Of a DNA stretch of 64,000 nucleotides, positions 8,616-17,170 are shown in pieces. Source of the stretch: Roseibium aestuarii (GTDB lineage: Bacteria > Pseudomonadota > Alphaproteobacteria > Rhizobiales > Stappiaceae). The DNA lies in NCBI RefSeq assembly GCF_008477545.1, contig NZ_VORA01000009.1:1-64000 (forward strand), in the 5' to 3' direction. Every line of letters begins with the position of its first letter. The first letter of the stretch is position 1. The notes under the pieces were generated by a model. That model made no database searches. It was not told where the DNA came from and saw only the letters and a list, made by a program, of their open reading frames with translations. The position numbers and the translations under genes are program-made.

Positions 8616-10562
8616 ATGCCCCTGCGTTTCCTGAAAGACCTGTTCCGCCGCGAAGCTGGCGCCCAAACCGGGGGCGGAGAGCCGGAGACCGGGCCGTCCC
8701 TGACGGGTGGCGGATCGGAAGCAGGCCCCGGCGTGGTGATCCGGCGGGCAGGGGCGCTGGTGCTGACCACCATCCTGACCGTGGCTGCCGCCTCTCTCTT
8801 CGGCACCATTGTCCAGTCCGACGGTTATGACTGGCTCGACGTGCCGCGGGTGGCGCTGATTGCCATTGCCGGATTCTGGCTGGCCTGGGGCACCTGCACC
8901 GCCGTGCTCGGCGTGCTGTTCGATCCCGAACCCCGCCGCCGCTCGGCCAATATCGTCGGCTGGCGCACCGCCATCCTCATGCCCGTCTATAACGAGAGCC
9001 CGGAGCCGGTGATGGCCCGGCTGGAGACGATGATGCGGGAGGTGGAGCCCCTGCGGGAGGGAACCACCGTCGAGATCTTCCTCCTGTCCGATTCCACCCG
9101 TGCGGATGCCATCGAGGCGGAGCAGAAGGCCTATGCCCGCCTGCAGCTGCGCGCCGGGCACCTGCTGCCGCTGCATTACCGGCACCGGGAAAAGAACATC
9201 GGCCGCAAGGCCGGCAACATCGCCGATTTCGTCCGCCGCTCGGGCGGGGGCTATGACTTTATGCTGGTGCTGGATGCCGACAGCCTCATGCGCGGCGACA
9301 CGATCATCGAGATGATCCGCCGCATGAGCGCCGAGCCGCGTCTCGGCCTGCTGCAGAGCCTGCCCCAGACCATCGGCATGAAGACGCTCTTCGGCCGGCT
9401 GCTGCAATTCTCCTCCTTCCTCTATGGTCCGAGCTTCTCGCGCGGGGTGGCCGCACTCCAGGGCAATGCCGGTCCGTTCTGGGGGCACAATGCCCTGATC
9501 CGGGTGGAGGCCTTTGCCCGGTCCTGCGGCATGGCCCCGCTCAAGGGGGCCGCGCCCTTCGGCGGTCCGGTTCTCTCCCATGACACGGTGGAGGCGGCAC
9601 TGCTTGCCCGCGACGGCTGGCAGGTGCGGCTCGACCCGGATCTGATCGGCTCCTACGAGGAAGCGCCCGCGAACCTGATCGACTATGCCAAGCGCGACCG
9701 GCGCTGGTGCCAGGGCAACCTGCAGCATTCCAAGGTGCTCTTTGCGCCGCGGCTGAAGCTGTGGAGCCGGGCGATGATCGTGCAGGGCATCTTCTCCTAT
9801 CTGGGCTCTCCTGTATGGCTGCTCTTCCTGCTGTCCACCCTGGCCGCGCCGATGTTTGCCATGCCGCCGGTCTATTTCGATGCGCGGGTGCCGTTCCCGG
9901 TCTTCCCCCATCCGGAAACGTCGAAGGCGCTGGCGCTGCTCTTCGGGGTGGTCTTGCTGCTGATCATGCCCAAGGCGAGCCTGCTGATCCGGGTGATCCT
10001 GCGCGGCGAGGCAAGGCTTTTCGGCAGGCGGCTGCGCGCCACCGTCAGTGCGATCCTCGAACTGTTCCTCACCTCGCTCTTTGCGCCTGTGCACATGATG
10101 TTCCAGACCCGCTCCGTCCTGCAGGTTCTCTTCGGCGCCGATGGCGGCTGGCCCGCGAGTGCCCGCGACGACGGGCAGGTGAGCTTTGCCGCAAGCCTGA
10201 AGGCAAGCTGGTGGATGTCCGTCGGCGGGCTCTGCGCGCTCGGCTACAGCTATCAGACCTTGCCGGATCTCTTCCCCTGGCTGGCCCCCGTGGGCGTGCC
10301 CCTGGCGATTGCGCCGCTGCTGGTGTGGATGTCGGGGTCGCTGGTGCTGGGCAATGGCCTGCGTCGGGCCGGGCTCTTCCTCACCCTGGTCGACACCCAG
10401 CATGACCGGGCCGTGGACCGGTTCGAGACCCTGCGGGCCACGGTCTGGGATGGATCGGGAGCGGAGGCGAACGAAGCCGACCGTCAGGCCGCCGACATGG
10501 CGCGGGCGAGCGTACCCTCCGTGCCGCAGACCCGCAGCGAGGGAACGCCGGACGAGGCGTGA
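8616..10562 (+). CDS. opgH: Glucans biosynthesis glucosyltransferase H
   Basis: 648 residues. An inner-membrane GT2 enzyme that polymerises UDP-glucose into the beta-1,2-glucan backbone of osmoregulated periplasmic glucans. Two membrane segments (about residues 45-65 and 85-110) precede the GT2 domain with RTAILMPVYNE, the DxD-like LVLDADSLMRGD, the SHDTVEAALLARDGW catalytic region and RRWCQGNLQH. Several membrane segments follow. It is shorter than E. coli OpgH mainly at the N-terminus. The ATG at 8616 is preferred over an in-frame upstream start (8577). It works with opgG. Confidence 0.94.
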   Translation: MPLRFLKDLFRREAGAQTGGGEPETGPSLTGGGSEAGPGVVIRRAGALVLTTILTVAAASLFGTIVQSDGYDWLDVPRVALIAIAGFWLAWGTCTAVLGVLFDPEPRRRSANIVGWRTAILMPVYNESPEPVMARLETMMREVEPLREGTTVEIFLLSDSTRADAIEAEQKAYARLQLRAGHLLPLHYRHREKNIGRKAGNIADFVRRSGGGYDFMLVLDADSLMRGDTIIEMIRRMSAEPRLGLLQSLPQTIGMKTLFGRLLQFSSFLYGPSFSRGVAALQGNAGPFWGHNALIRVEAFARSCGMAPLKGAAPFGGPVLSHDTVEAALLARDGWQVRLDPDLIGSYEEAPANLIDYAKRDRRWCQGNLQHSKVLFAPRLKLWSRAMIVQGIFSYLGSPVWLLFLLSTLAAPMFAMPPVYFDARVPFPVFPHPETSKALALLFGVVLLLIMPKASLLIRVILRGEARLFGRRLRATVSAILELFLTSLFAPVHMMFQTRSVLQVLFGADGGWPASARDDGQVSFAASLKASWWMSVGGLCALGYSYQTLPDLFPWLAPVGVPLAIAPLLVWMSGSLVLGNGLRRAGLFLTLVDTQHDRAVDRFETLRATVWDGSGAEANEADRQAADMARASVPSVPQTRSEGTPDEA

Positions 10563-10590
10563 GCCACGGATCGGGCCTGAGCGCGCAGAA

Positions 10591-10836
10591 CTAGCTGCGT
10601 TCTGCGGGCCAGTAACCGTTGCGGGGGTGGCGGGAGACGGCAAAGGTTTCCACGTCGCGGGAGCCGCAACGGGCGCAGGCCATTCCCTGCGCGATGGTCC
10701 GGATGTCGGTGTCGAGCTCGAAGCGCGCCTGATTGAGATATCGAAAGCGGCCGCAATAGTTGCAAATCAGGCCCAGACGCCGATCCTCCGAGAAAAGGTC
10801 CCGGATCGTCGTTGGCGTTTCCATGCAATGGATCAA
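10591..10836 (-). CDS. Small zinc-ribbon protein
   Basis: 81 residues with two CxxC knuckles (ICNYCGRF and ACARCGSRD), a typical zinc ribbon. The function is unknown; small ribbons of this kind bind nucleic acid or partner proteins. The start is ambiguous. A TTG at 10836 has an AGGA site at correct spacing, and an ATG lies 12 bases inside (10824). It is convergent with opgH. Confidence 0.7.
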   Translation of the reverse strand: MIHCMETPTTIRDLFSEDRRLGLICNYCGRFRYLNQARFELDTDIRTIAQGMACARCGSRDVETFAVSRHPRNGYWPAERS

Positions 10837-10984
10837 GAAAAGTCCTAAAAAATACGGAGGGAGCCTAGCACAACGAGCGGGGCTTGCGAGGGCCTTGCGA
10901 TCGTTTCTGACAGACGCTGCGGCAAATGGTGCCTCAATGTGTTCCGGGCTCGCCTTTTGCCGCGGGCGCGGCTAGACAGAAGTC

Positions 10985-11296
10985 ATGTTTGCCTTCTTTC
11001 AGAATGGCTCGGCGGTCTGGATCGATCTCCTGACCCTTGCCGGGCTCCTCAATCCCCTGAGCCTCCTGATCGGCGCCTGGATGGGCTGGCGGGCGGATCA
11101 GGCTGCCAAGCTGGCGATCGCGGGCTTTGCCGGCGCGGTGCTCTCACTGCTGCTGGAAACCGCCTGGTGGACCGTGGGTCTGCCCTTGCCGATCCCCCAT
11201 CAGGCCGGGGCTCTGGCCATGTTCCCGTTCCGCTTTGCCGGCGCGTTTGTTGCCGCGCTCATCGCATATGGTCTGGCGCGACGCCGCAAGGCGTGA
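10985..11296 (+). CDS. Hypothetical small membrane protein
   Basis: 103 residues with about three hydrophobic segments: WIDLLTLAGLLNPLSLLIGAW, LAIAGFAGAVLSLLLETAWW and FAGAFVAALIAYGLA. The C-terminus is basic (RRRKA). No family recognised. It stands alone between two minus-strand genes. Confidence 0.65.
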   Translation: MFAFFQNGSAVWIDLLTLAGLLNPLSLLIGAWMGWRADQAAKLAIAGFAGAVLSLLLETAWWTVGLPLPIPHQAGALAMFPFRFAGAFVAALIAYGLARRRKA

Positions 11297-11338
11297 GGCT
11301 CTGCGACGGTTTGGCCCCGTGAACCGGCGAGGGGAAGG

Positions 11339-11366
11339 CAAAAAAAGGCCGCCCTGCGGCGGCCTT
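11339..11366 (-). terminator. Rho-independent terminator of the DUF6455 gene
   Basis: On minus, AAGGCCGCC-GCAG-GGCGGCCTT is followed by a run of T. It is about 110 bases past the stop of the gene at 11476. It may also serve the small membrane gene on the other strand, but there is no T-tract on that side. Confidence 0.75.
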
Positions 11367-11475
11367 GAAGGTTCCCTTTGTGTCTGCGCCACCTCAGGTC
11401 TGACCCCGAGACTGTGATCGGATCGGCGCAAGATCCGATTCTGCTGCAAATCCGCTGTCCGGCCGGGTGGGCCGG

Positions 11476-11760
11476 TCAGTTTTCCTTCCAGGAGGCAAAG
11501 AGCCTCCGGTTCGGACAGATCTCCGGCGCCTGACCGGCGCCTTCGGGATGTGCGTCCAGCCAGTGGGCGCAGGCTTCCGCCTGATTGCATCCCATGCAGG
11601 TGCCAGCGGCCTGACGCAGATCATGCCCGAGACATTGTCCGTCGGGGGCGTGATCCATGGCGCCGATGGCTTCCAGCATCCGGCCCATCAGGGCCGCACG
11701 CTCGTTCATTCTGTCGATCCAGCGCATCAACATTTCTCCGCTCCGGTTGGTTTCACCCAT
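11476..11760 (-). CDS. DUF6455-like cysteine-containing protein
   Basis: 94 residues. Cysteines are arranged as GQCLG, TCMGCNQAEACAHWL and EICPNRRLF, which matches my memory of DUF6455 (small proteins with CxxC-type clusters of unknown role). Metal or Fe-S binding is plausible. The ATG at 11760 is chosen because an AAGGAGG site lies 7 bases upstream of it; an upstream in-frame ATG would place that site inside the coding sequence. Confidence 0.7.
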   Translation of the reverse strand: MGETNRSGEMLMRWIDRMNERAALMGRMLEAIGAMDHAPDGQCLGHDLRQAAGTCMGCNQAEACAHWLDAHPEGAGQAPEICPNRRLFASWKEN

Positions 11761-11956
11761 CCTGAGCCCTCCTTGCATGCTTGTGCCGGGAATCGGGGCA
11801 GGTTGCGTTGAGGAAGATCAAACAAGCGGAATTTGGCCGGCCACTCTTCCGTCTTGCTTAAGGCTGGGTGAAAAAGCCTGACCTGCTCGATGCGAATCTT
11901 TGCTAGGAATGGACAACGGTGCGAGGCGCACCGGTGACAGACGCAAGGAGCTGGCC

Positions 11957-14608
11957 GTGGTTGGACCGGTTTCGGCGGTCCCGGCCTCCACATCCGGGAC
12001 AGGCCCCGACAGTCAGATCAAGCTCACCCCCGGCACCCAGGTGACGGCAACGGTGACGGCTGTGCGCCCGGGCAATGTGCTGACCCTCACGGCAGGCCGC
12101 CAGAGCATCGAATTGCGCAGCTCCACGCCGCTTGAGGTGGGCACCACGGTGACCATCAAGGTGGGCGAGGCGGGCGCCGGCGGTCCTGAAGCGCGCAAGA
12201 CACCCGAGATCCAGCTCATCCCCTCGCGCTCCGGCGAGACTTCCGGAGCCGATGGGGCGAGCAAGCCCGCAGCCCAGCCCAGCGGGCCACAGACGGGGAC
12301 GCCGGCAGGTCCTTCAAGCGGCCCTGCCACAGGAGCCCCCGCTTCCGGGTCGACGCCTGCGAGTGCGGTCCCGGCTCCGACCCAGGCCCCAGTCCTGGCC
12401 CAAGGGGAGGGGCTGCGCTCCGGTCCGCTGCCCCTGCCGCTCGTCCATCCCTCCAGTCTGGGGGCGCCGGAAGATCTGGCGCGCCAGCTGGCGCAGGCGC
12501 TGGAAACCCGTCCGGGCATGGGCACAGGCACGGGCGCGGCCGCCGCCCAGTCCCTTCCGCAGGGACCTGCGTCCGGGCAAGGGCAAGTCGTCTCTGGTGC
12601 CACGGGCGCCGTACAGGCGGGGGCTCAGACGGTCCCCCAGATGGGTGCTCCGGCGGGCTCTCAGGCGGGCACTCAGATGGCTCCTCCAGGCACCACGTCG
12701 GCGACTGCCGCAGCACCTCCGGTCGTGGGCGCAGCGGGACCCGCAGTTCCACAACCGCTTCCGGCGGGCACAACCACAGCATCTGGCAGCGGTCCCGCCT
12801 CCGGCACGGGCATGACGCGTGGCGACACGACCGCCACAGGCTCTGCCGGGCCGGCCAGCGGCGCTGCTGCGCCTCCGCCGTCTGGAACGCCCGTGCCGAC
12901 ACCCTCCGCCATGACGCCAGCTGCGCAGGGCACGGCGGTTCCGTCCGGATCCAGTACCGGCGGACCGCAAGGCGCGGCATCCCCCTCGGCTTCGCCCGCA
13001 GCGGGGCAGACGCCGACGGTTCCCGCACCGACCGTTGCAATCCCGGGCTCTCCGGCCCTTGGCGCTGAGGCCCCGGTTGGTCAGACCCCGGGGGGGCAGG
13101 TTTTGACGGGTCCGACGCCGTCAGGATCGGTCGCTCCTCAGCCTCTGCCTTCCGGAGCCTCTCCTTTGGGGACACTTCCCGCCGGGACACAGGGGGCCAC
13201 TCCTGCGGGTCTGTCGATGGGCGGCGCGGGCGCGGGGCCTTCCGGCCCCTCGCAGGCATCGGCCGGAGGCGGGCCATCGGCGGGTGCGATTGCGGGCGCG
13301 GCACCCGCGCCCTCGGGTGCTGCAGGATCCGGCCTGCCGGTCGCGGCTCCCGCTGGCGCGCCCGATCAAGGGGCTGCTGTCGGCACTACGGGTGTCCTTG
13401 CGCCGGGTGCTGCCGCGGCTCGACCTGCGGCGGTCGATCTTCCCGTGTCGCCGCAGCTTGCGGCCCATGCGCTGATCGTGACCCCGGCGCTTGCCCGGCA
13501 ACAGGGCTCGCTGACCGGTGTCTTTACCCAGGCTGCGGCCCTTCTGGAGGCCTCCCGTCCTGCGGCTTCCGTCCCGGTGGCTCCGGGGACCGGAGCAGGC
13601 GAGGGGGGCGAGGCCCTGCCTGCGGGCGCCGTGCCCGCTGTTCCGGGAGCCGCCTCAACAGCGGCGGCGCTGCCGGTGCCCGAAGGCGTGCGGCAGGTGC
13701 TTCAGCAGTTGCTTGGCCTGAGACTTGCCGGCGGGGCGGCAGGCGATGGCGCGCCGAGCGCGCTCGACCTGAAGGCCGCCGTAGAGCGGTCAGGACTTGG
13801 CACCGTGTCGCCGCGCAGCGGCTCTGCCTCTTCTTCTTCCGGGGGAGCGGCATCCGCCTCTGGCGCTTCTGGCGCTGCGGGGCAGACCGTCAAGGGTCTG
13901 CTCGGGCAACTCAAGCTGCTTCTCTCCGACATGGGGCTGGAGGCGGGTTTGCCCCGCCCGCTGACGCAACCGGCCTTGCCCGCCCTTGCCGCTGCGCCGA
14001 AGGGGCAGGCGGAGCAACCGCTGCAGCAGCTTCTGGCGCATCTGATGGGCACCGGCGACGGGGACGCGGAGACGCAGGCGGCGGCGCGAACCGCGCTCGG
14101 CCGGGCGGCACTGGCCGGTCTGGCACGGGAAACCGACAGTGCGCTGGCGCGCATTCGCTTGACCCAGATGGCCACCCGGGGCCTGCTGTCGGAGGAGGGC
14201 AACGCGCCCCAGACCCATCACGCCAGCCATCGCCCGCCCATGGATCTGGTGGTGGATCTGCCGCTGGCGCTCGGCAACCAGACGGCTGTCCTGCAGATGC
14301 AGGTGGGGCGGGATCGCAATCCGGATGGCAGCGAGGAGGGCGAGGAGGGGGCCTGGCGCCTGCGCTTTGCCGTCGATACGGTGGAGACCGGACCGGTGGA
14401 GGCCTCCGTCTCCTTGCGCGGACAGGGCACGTTCATCTCCCTCTGGCTGGACCGGGCGGAGACCTATCAGAGCCTGAGCGAGGATCGCGCCCTGCTGGAG
14501 GCCGCTCTGGCGGATGCGGGGCTCGACCTGCAGGAGCTGCGCTTGCTGCGCGGGCTTCCCGTGGCCTCGCAGAGGCGGGCAGGGGCACAGGTGGACACGC
14601 GCGGATGA
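11957..14608 (+). CDS. FliK-like hook-length control domain protein
   Basis: 883 residues. A short N-terminal beta-rich part (KLTPGTQVTATVTAVRPGNVLTL) resembles the N-terminal module of FliK-like proteins. A very long Pro/Ala/Gly/Ser/Thr low-complexity linker covers about residues 90-560. The C-terminal domain (about 740-875) has MDLVVDLPLALGNQTAVLQM, VSLRGQGTFISLWLDR and LADAGLDLQELRLLRGLP, as in the Flg_hook domain. Start choice: the GTG at 11957 has AAGGAG six bases upstream; earlier in-frame TTG/ATG codons at 11900-11909 lack a site. The partner downstream is an FlhB-C-terminal-like protein. No flagellar genes are near. Confidence 0.8.
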   Translation: MVGPVSAVPASTSGTGPDSQIKLTPGTQVTATVTAVRPGNVLTLTAGRQSIELRSSTPLEVGTTVTIKVGEAGAGGPEARKTPEIQLIPSRSGETSGADGASKPAAQPSGPQTGTPAGPSSGPATGAPASGSTPASAVPAPTQAPVLAQGEGLRSGPLPLPLVHPSSLGAPEDLARQLAQALETRPGMGTGTGAAAAQSLPQGPASGQGQVVSGATGAVQAGAQTVPQMGAPAGSQAGTQMAPPGTTSATAAAPPVVGAAGPAVPQPLPAGTTTASGSGPASGTGMTRGDTTATGSAGPASGAAAPPPSGTPVPTPSAMTPAAQGTAVPSGSSTGGPQGAASPSASPAAGQTPTVPAPTVAIPGSPALGAEAPVGQTPGGQVLTGPTPSGSVAPQPLPSGASPLGTLPAGTQGATPAGLSMGGAGAGPSGPSQASAGGGPSAGAIAGAAPAPSGAAGSGLPVAAPAGAPDQGAAVGTTGVLAPGAAAARPAAVDLPVSPQLAAHALIVTPALARQQGSLTGVFTQAAALLEASRPAASVPVAPGTGAGEGGEALPAGAVPAVPGAASTAAALPVPEGVRQVLQQLLGLRLAGGAAGDGAPSALDLKAAVERSGLGTVSPRSGSASSSSGGAASASGASGAAGQTVKGLLGQLKLLLSDMGLEAGLPRPLTQPALPALAAAPKGQAEQPLQQLLAHLMGTGDGDAETQAAARTALGRAALAGLARETDSALARIRLTQMATRGLLSEEGNAPQTHHASHRPPMDLVVDLPLALGNQTAVLQMQVGRDRNPDGSEEGEEGAWRLRFAVDTVETGPVEASVSLRGQGTFISLWLDRAETYQSLSEDRALLEAALADAGLDLQELRLLRGLPVASQRRAGAQVDTRG

Positions 14609-14645
14609 GGGGGACAATCTTGAGAAGATGCCCGAGGGGGCGGCC

Positions 14646-14936
14646 ATGAGCGAGAAACCCCGCAAGACCGGCGACAAGCTCGCGATTGCGCTGAACTATG
14701 ACAATCAGCATGCGCCGGTGGTCACCGCCAAGGGGCGTGGCCATGTGGCTGAGCGGATCGAGGAACTGGCGCGGGAAGCCGGGGTGCCGATCGAGGAGGA
14801 TCCGGTGATGGCCCAGGCGCTGTCCCAGATCGAGATCGACGAGGAGATCCCCATGGAACTCTATCAGGCGGTCGCCGTGCTGATCGGTTTCATCCTGCGC
14901 ACGGGGCGGGCGAAGAACCCGCCTGAGGCGGAGTGA
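14646..14936 (+). CDS. FlhB C-terminal domain-like protein
   Basis: 96 residues. It resembles only the cytoplasmic substrate-switch domain of FlhB/EscU: AIALNYD, APVVTAKGRG, ARE-AGVPIEEDPVMAQALSQIEIDEEIP, then LYQAVAVLIGFI. The autocleaving NPTH motif of true FlhB is replaced by NYDNQHAP, so no self-cleavage is expected. The start at 14646 has a GAGGGGG site; an ATG at 14628 has none. It follows the FliK-like gene by 37 bases. Such pairs occur outside flagellar clusters, with no proven role that I know of. Confidence 0.85.
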   Translation: MSEKPRKTGDKLAIALNYDNQHAPVVTAKGRGHVAERIEELAREAGVPIEEDPVMAQALSQIEIDEEIPMELYQAVAVLIGFILRTGRAKNPPEAE

Positions 14937-15136
14937 GACGTCGGCGCATGGCCGCGCGCAGGTGTCGCCACAATTGTGCGCAAGGGCGCTGCTGCGGCCA
15001 TGAAACGCTTGCGAGACGGGCAATTCCCGACTAGGCAGAGGCTTGAGACATTCTCCCGGCCGGACCGTCCCCGCCCAGTCCTCCCCCGACAGGGCCCGGT
15101 GATGTCCGGTCCACCCAAGAACAGGATTGTGAACGC

Positions 15137-16618
15137 ATGAGCATTGTCGAGGCGCGTACGCCGGATCCGAAGAAGTTCCTGAAAGGGGCGACCGGCGACT
15201 GGGAAATCGTGATCGGCATGGAAGTCCATGCCCAGGTGACGTCCGAAGCCAAGCTCTTCTCCGGCGCGTCGACCGAATTCGGCAAGGCTCCGAATGCCAA
15301 CGTGTCGCTGGTGGATGCGGCCATGCCGGGCATGCTCCCCGTGATCAACGAGGAATGCGTGCGTCAGGCCATCCGCACCGGGCTCGGCCTGAAGGCGCAG
15401 ATCAACCTGAAGTCCGTCTTCGACCGGAAGAACTATTTCTACCCGGATCTGCCGCAGGGCTACCAGATCTCCCAGTTCAAGCAGCCGATCGTCGGCGAAG
15501 GCAAGATCATCCTCGACATGCCGGACGAGCAGGTGGAAGTGGGCGTGGAACGCCTGCACCTGGAACAGGATGCGGGCAAGTCCATGCATGACCAGCACCC
15601 GAGCATGTCCTTCGTGGACCTGAACCGCTCGGGCGTGGCGCTGATGGAAATCGTCTCCAAGCCGGACCTGCGGTCCGCGGACGAGGCGAAGGCCTATCTC
15701 ACCAAGCTGCGCATCATCCTGCGCTATCTGGGCACCTGCGACGGCAACATGGACCAGGGGTCCATGCGCGCCGACGTGAACGTCTCCGTGCGCCGTCCGG
15801 GCGAGGGCTTCGGCACCCGTTGCGAGATCAAGAACGTCAACTCCATCCGCTTCGTCGGTCAAGCGATCGAATATGAAGCGCGGCGCCAGATGGCGATCCT
15901 GGAAGACGGCGGCAAGATCGATCAGGAAACCCGTCTGTTCGATGCGGTGAAGGGCGAGACCCGGTCCATGCGCTCCAAGGAAGAAGCGCATGACTATCGC
16001 TATTTCCCGGATCCGGACCTGCTGCCGCTGGAGTTCTCCCAAGCCTATGTGGACGAGCTGGCGGCCGACCTGCCGGAGCTGCCGGACGACAAGAAGGCCC
16101 GCTTCATTGCCGACTACGGTCTGAGCGCCTATGACGCGGACATTCTGGTGGCCGAGCAGGCCTCTGCCGCCTTCTTCGAGCAGGTCGCCAAGGGCCGCGA
16201 CGCGAAGCTCGCCGCCAACTGGGTGATCAACGAGCTCTTCGGCCGCCTGAACAAGGAAGGTCATGAGGTTGCCACCAGCCCGGTCAGCGCCGACCAGCTG
16301 GGCGGCATCATCGACCTGATCAAGGCCGGCACGATTTCCGGCAAGATCGCCAAGGATCTCTTCGAGATCGTCTGGAGCGAGGGCGGTGATCCGGCGGCCA
16401 TCGTGGAAGAGCGCGGCATGAAGCAGGTGACCGACCTCGGCGCCATCGAAGCCGTTGTCGACCAGATCATTGCCGCCAACCCGGACAAGGTTGCCCAGGC
16501 CAAGGAAAAGCCGACCCTGCTCGGCTGGTTCGTCGGTCAGGTGATGAAGGAATCCAAGGGCAAGGCCAACCCGCAGGCGGTGAACGACCTTCTGAAGCAG
16601 AAGATCGGCATCGAATAA
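15137..16618 (+). CDS. gatB: Asp-tRNA(Asn)/Glu-tRNA(Gln) amidotransferase subunit B
   Basis: 493 residues, normal GatB. It binds the mischarged tRNA, phosphorylates the side-chain carboxylate with ATP and completes amidation with ammonia from GatA. Visible parts are [12 protein letters not shown] near the N-terminus, [19 protein letters not shown], the signature [20 protein letters not shown], and [16 protein letters not shown]. The C-terminal tRNA-binding YqeY-like tail has [18 protein letters not shown]. Expressed alone, about 10 kb from gatC-gatA, and followed by its own terminator. Confidence 0.98.
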   Translation: MSIVEARTPDPKKFLKGATGDWEIVIGMEVHAQVTSEAKLFSGASTEFGKAPNANVSLVDAAMPGMLPVINEECVRQAIRTGLGLKAQINLKSVFDRKNYFYPDLPQGYQISQFKQPIVGEGKIILDMPDEQVEVGVERLHLEQDAGKSMHDQHPSMSFVDLNRSGVALMEIVSKPDLRSADEAKAYLTKLRIILRYLGTCDGNMDQGSMRADVNVSVRRPGEGFGTRCEIKNVNSIRFVGQAIEYEARRQMAILEDGGKIDQETRLFDAVKGETRSMRSKEEAHDYRYFPDPDLLPLEFSQAYVDELAADLPELPDDKKARFIADYGLSAYDADILVAEQASAAFFEQVAKGRDAKLAANWVINELFGRLNKEGHEVATSPVSADQLGGIIDLIKAGTISGKIAKDLFEIVWSEGGDPAAIVEERGMKQVTDLGAIEAVVDQIIAANPDKVAQAKEKPTLLGWFVGQVMKESKGKANPQAVNDLLKQKIGIE

Positions 16619-16649
16619 GGGCTCGCTCTTTTTCGCTGAACTTGCCAAG

Positions 16650-16681
16650 ACGCCCCGCGGTGATCCCTGCGGGGCGTTTTC
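16650..16681 (+). terminator. Rho-independent terminator after gatB
   Basis: ACGCCCCGC-N10-GCGGGGCGT (16650-16677) is followed by TTTTCGTTT, 31 bases past the gatB stop. Confidence 0.88.
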
Positions 16682-16781
16682 GTTTGTGGCTCATGCGGGC
16701 GCCTCTTGGCGCTCTCCGTTCCCGTCCCGTGCTCTCGCTGCGACACTGGAGGCGCGAGTGGGACAGCGCTGGAGGCGCGCT

Positions 16782-17117
16782 TCAGTCCTTCGAAAGCCGG
16801 GTTTCCAGGCCGTATTTCGCCGAGGTCTTGTCGAACTTGGCCCGAACCGCCGCGCCGAGATCCACACCCAGGTGCCCGGCCAGCAGATCGAGGGCGATGA
16901 TCACGTCGGCCATTTCGTCGGCGATGTCGTCAAGGGACGCGGTGGAGCCGCGAATGCCGCGTTCGGCGCGGAGATATTTCTTCACCGCTTCGGAGAGTTC
17001 GCCACATTCGCCGGCCACTTCCAGGGCGCGGAAGGCGAGATCCGCCCGGTCATCTCCGGGCCATTCGCCCTGCCGGGTGCGATTGGCCTGTCGCAGCTTG
17101 TCGAATGTGAGGGGCAC
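16782..17117 (-). CDS. MazG-like nucleotide pyrophosphohydrolase
   Basis: 111 residues, all-alpha. The metal-binding ExxE-ExxD pattern of MazG-like NTP pyrophosphatases is present as EVAGECGELSEAVKK (Glu37/Glu40) and DEMADVIIALD (Glu68/Asp71). It would hydrolyse a nucleoside triphosphate to monophosphate, as a house-cleaning enzyme. Divergent from the membrane glycosyltransferase gene. No toxin-antitoxin partner is near. Confidence 0.85.
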   Translation of the reverse strand: MPLTFDKLRQANRTRQGEWPGDDRADLAFRALEVAGECGELSEAVKKYLRAERGIRGSTASLDDIADEMADVIIALDLLAGHLGVDLGAAVRAKFDKTSAKYGLETRLSKD

Positions 17118-17170
17118 GAGCGGTCTCCATGTGCGGGTACGGGCTGGGTTTTGCGCCGGGCATCGGCTAT

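Noticed and set aside
8391..10643. 750-codon open frame opposite opgH
   Set aside because: Low-complexity composition and no motifs; a shadow of the G/C-biased third positions of opgH.
12180..13650. Tandem repeat array in the FliK-like gene
   Set aside because: Translation is Ala/Pro/Gly/Thr-rich without a fixed period; low complexity, not a true repeat array.
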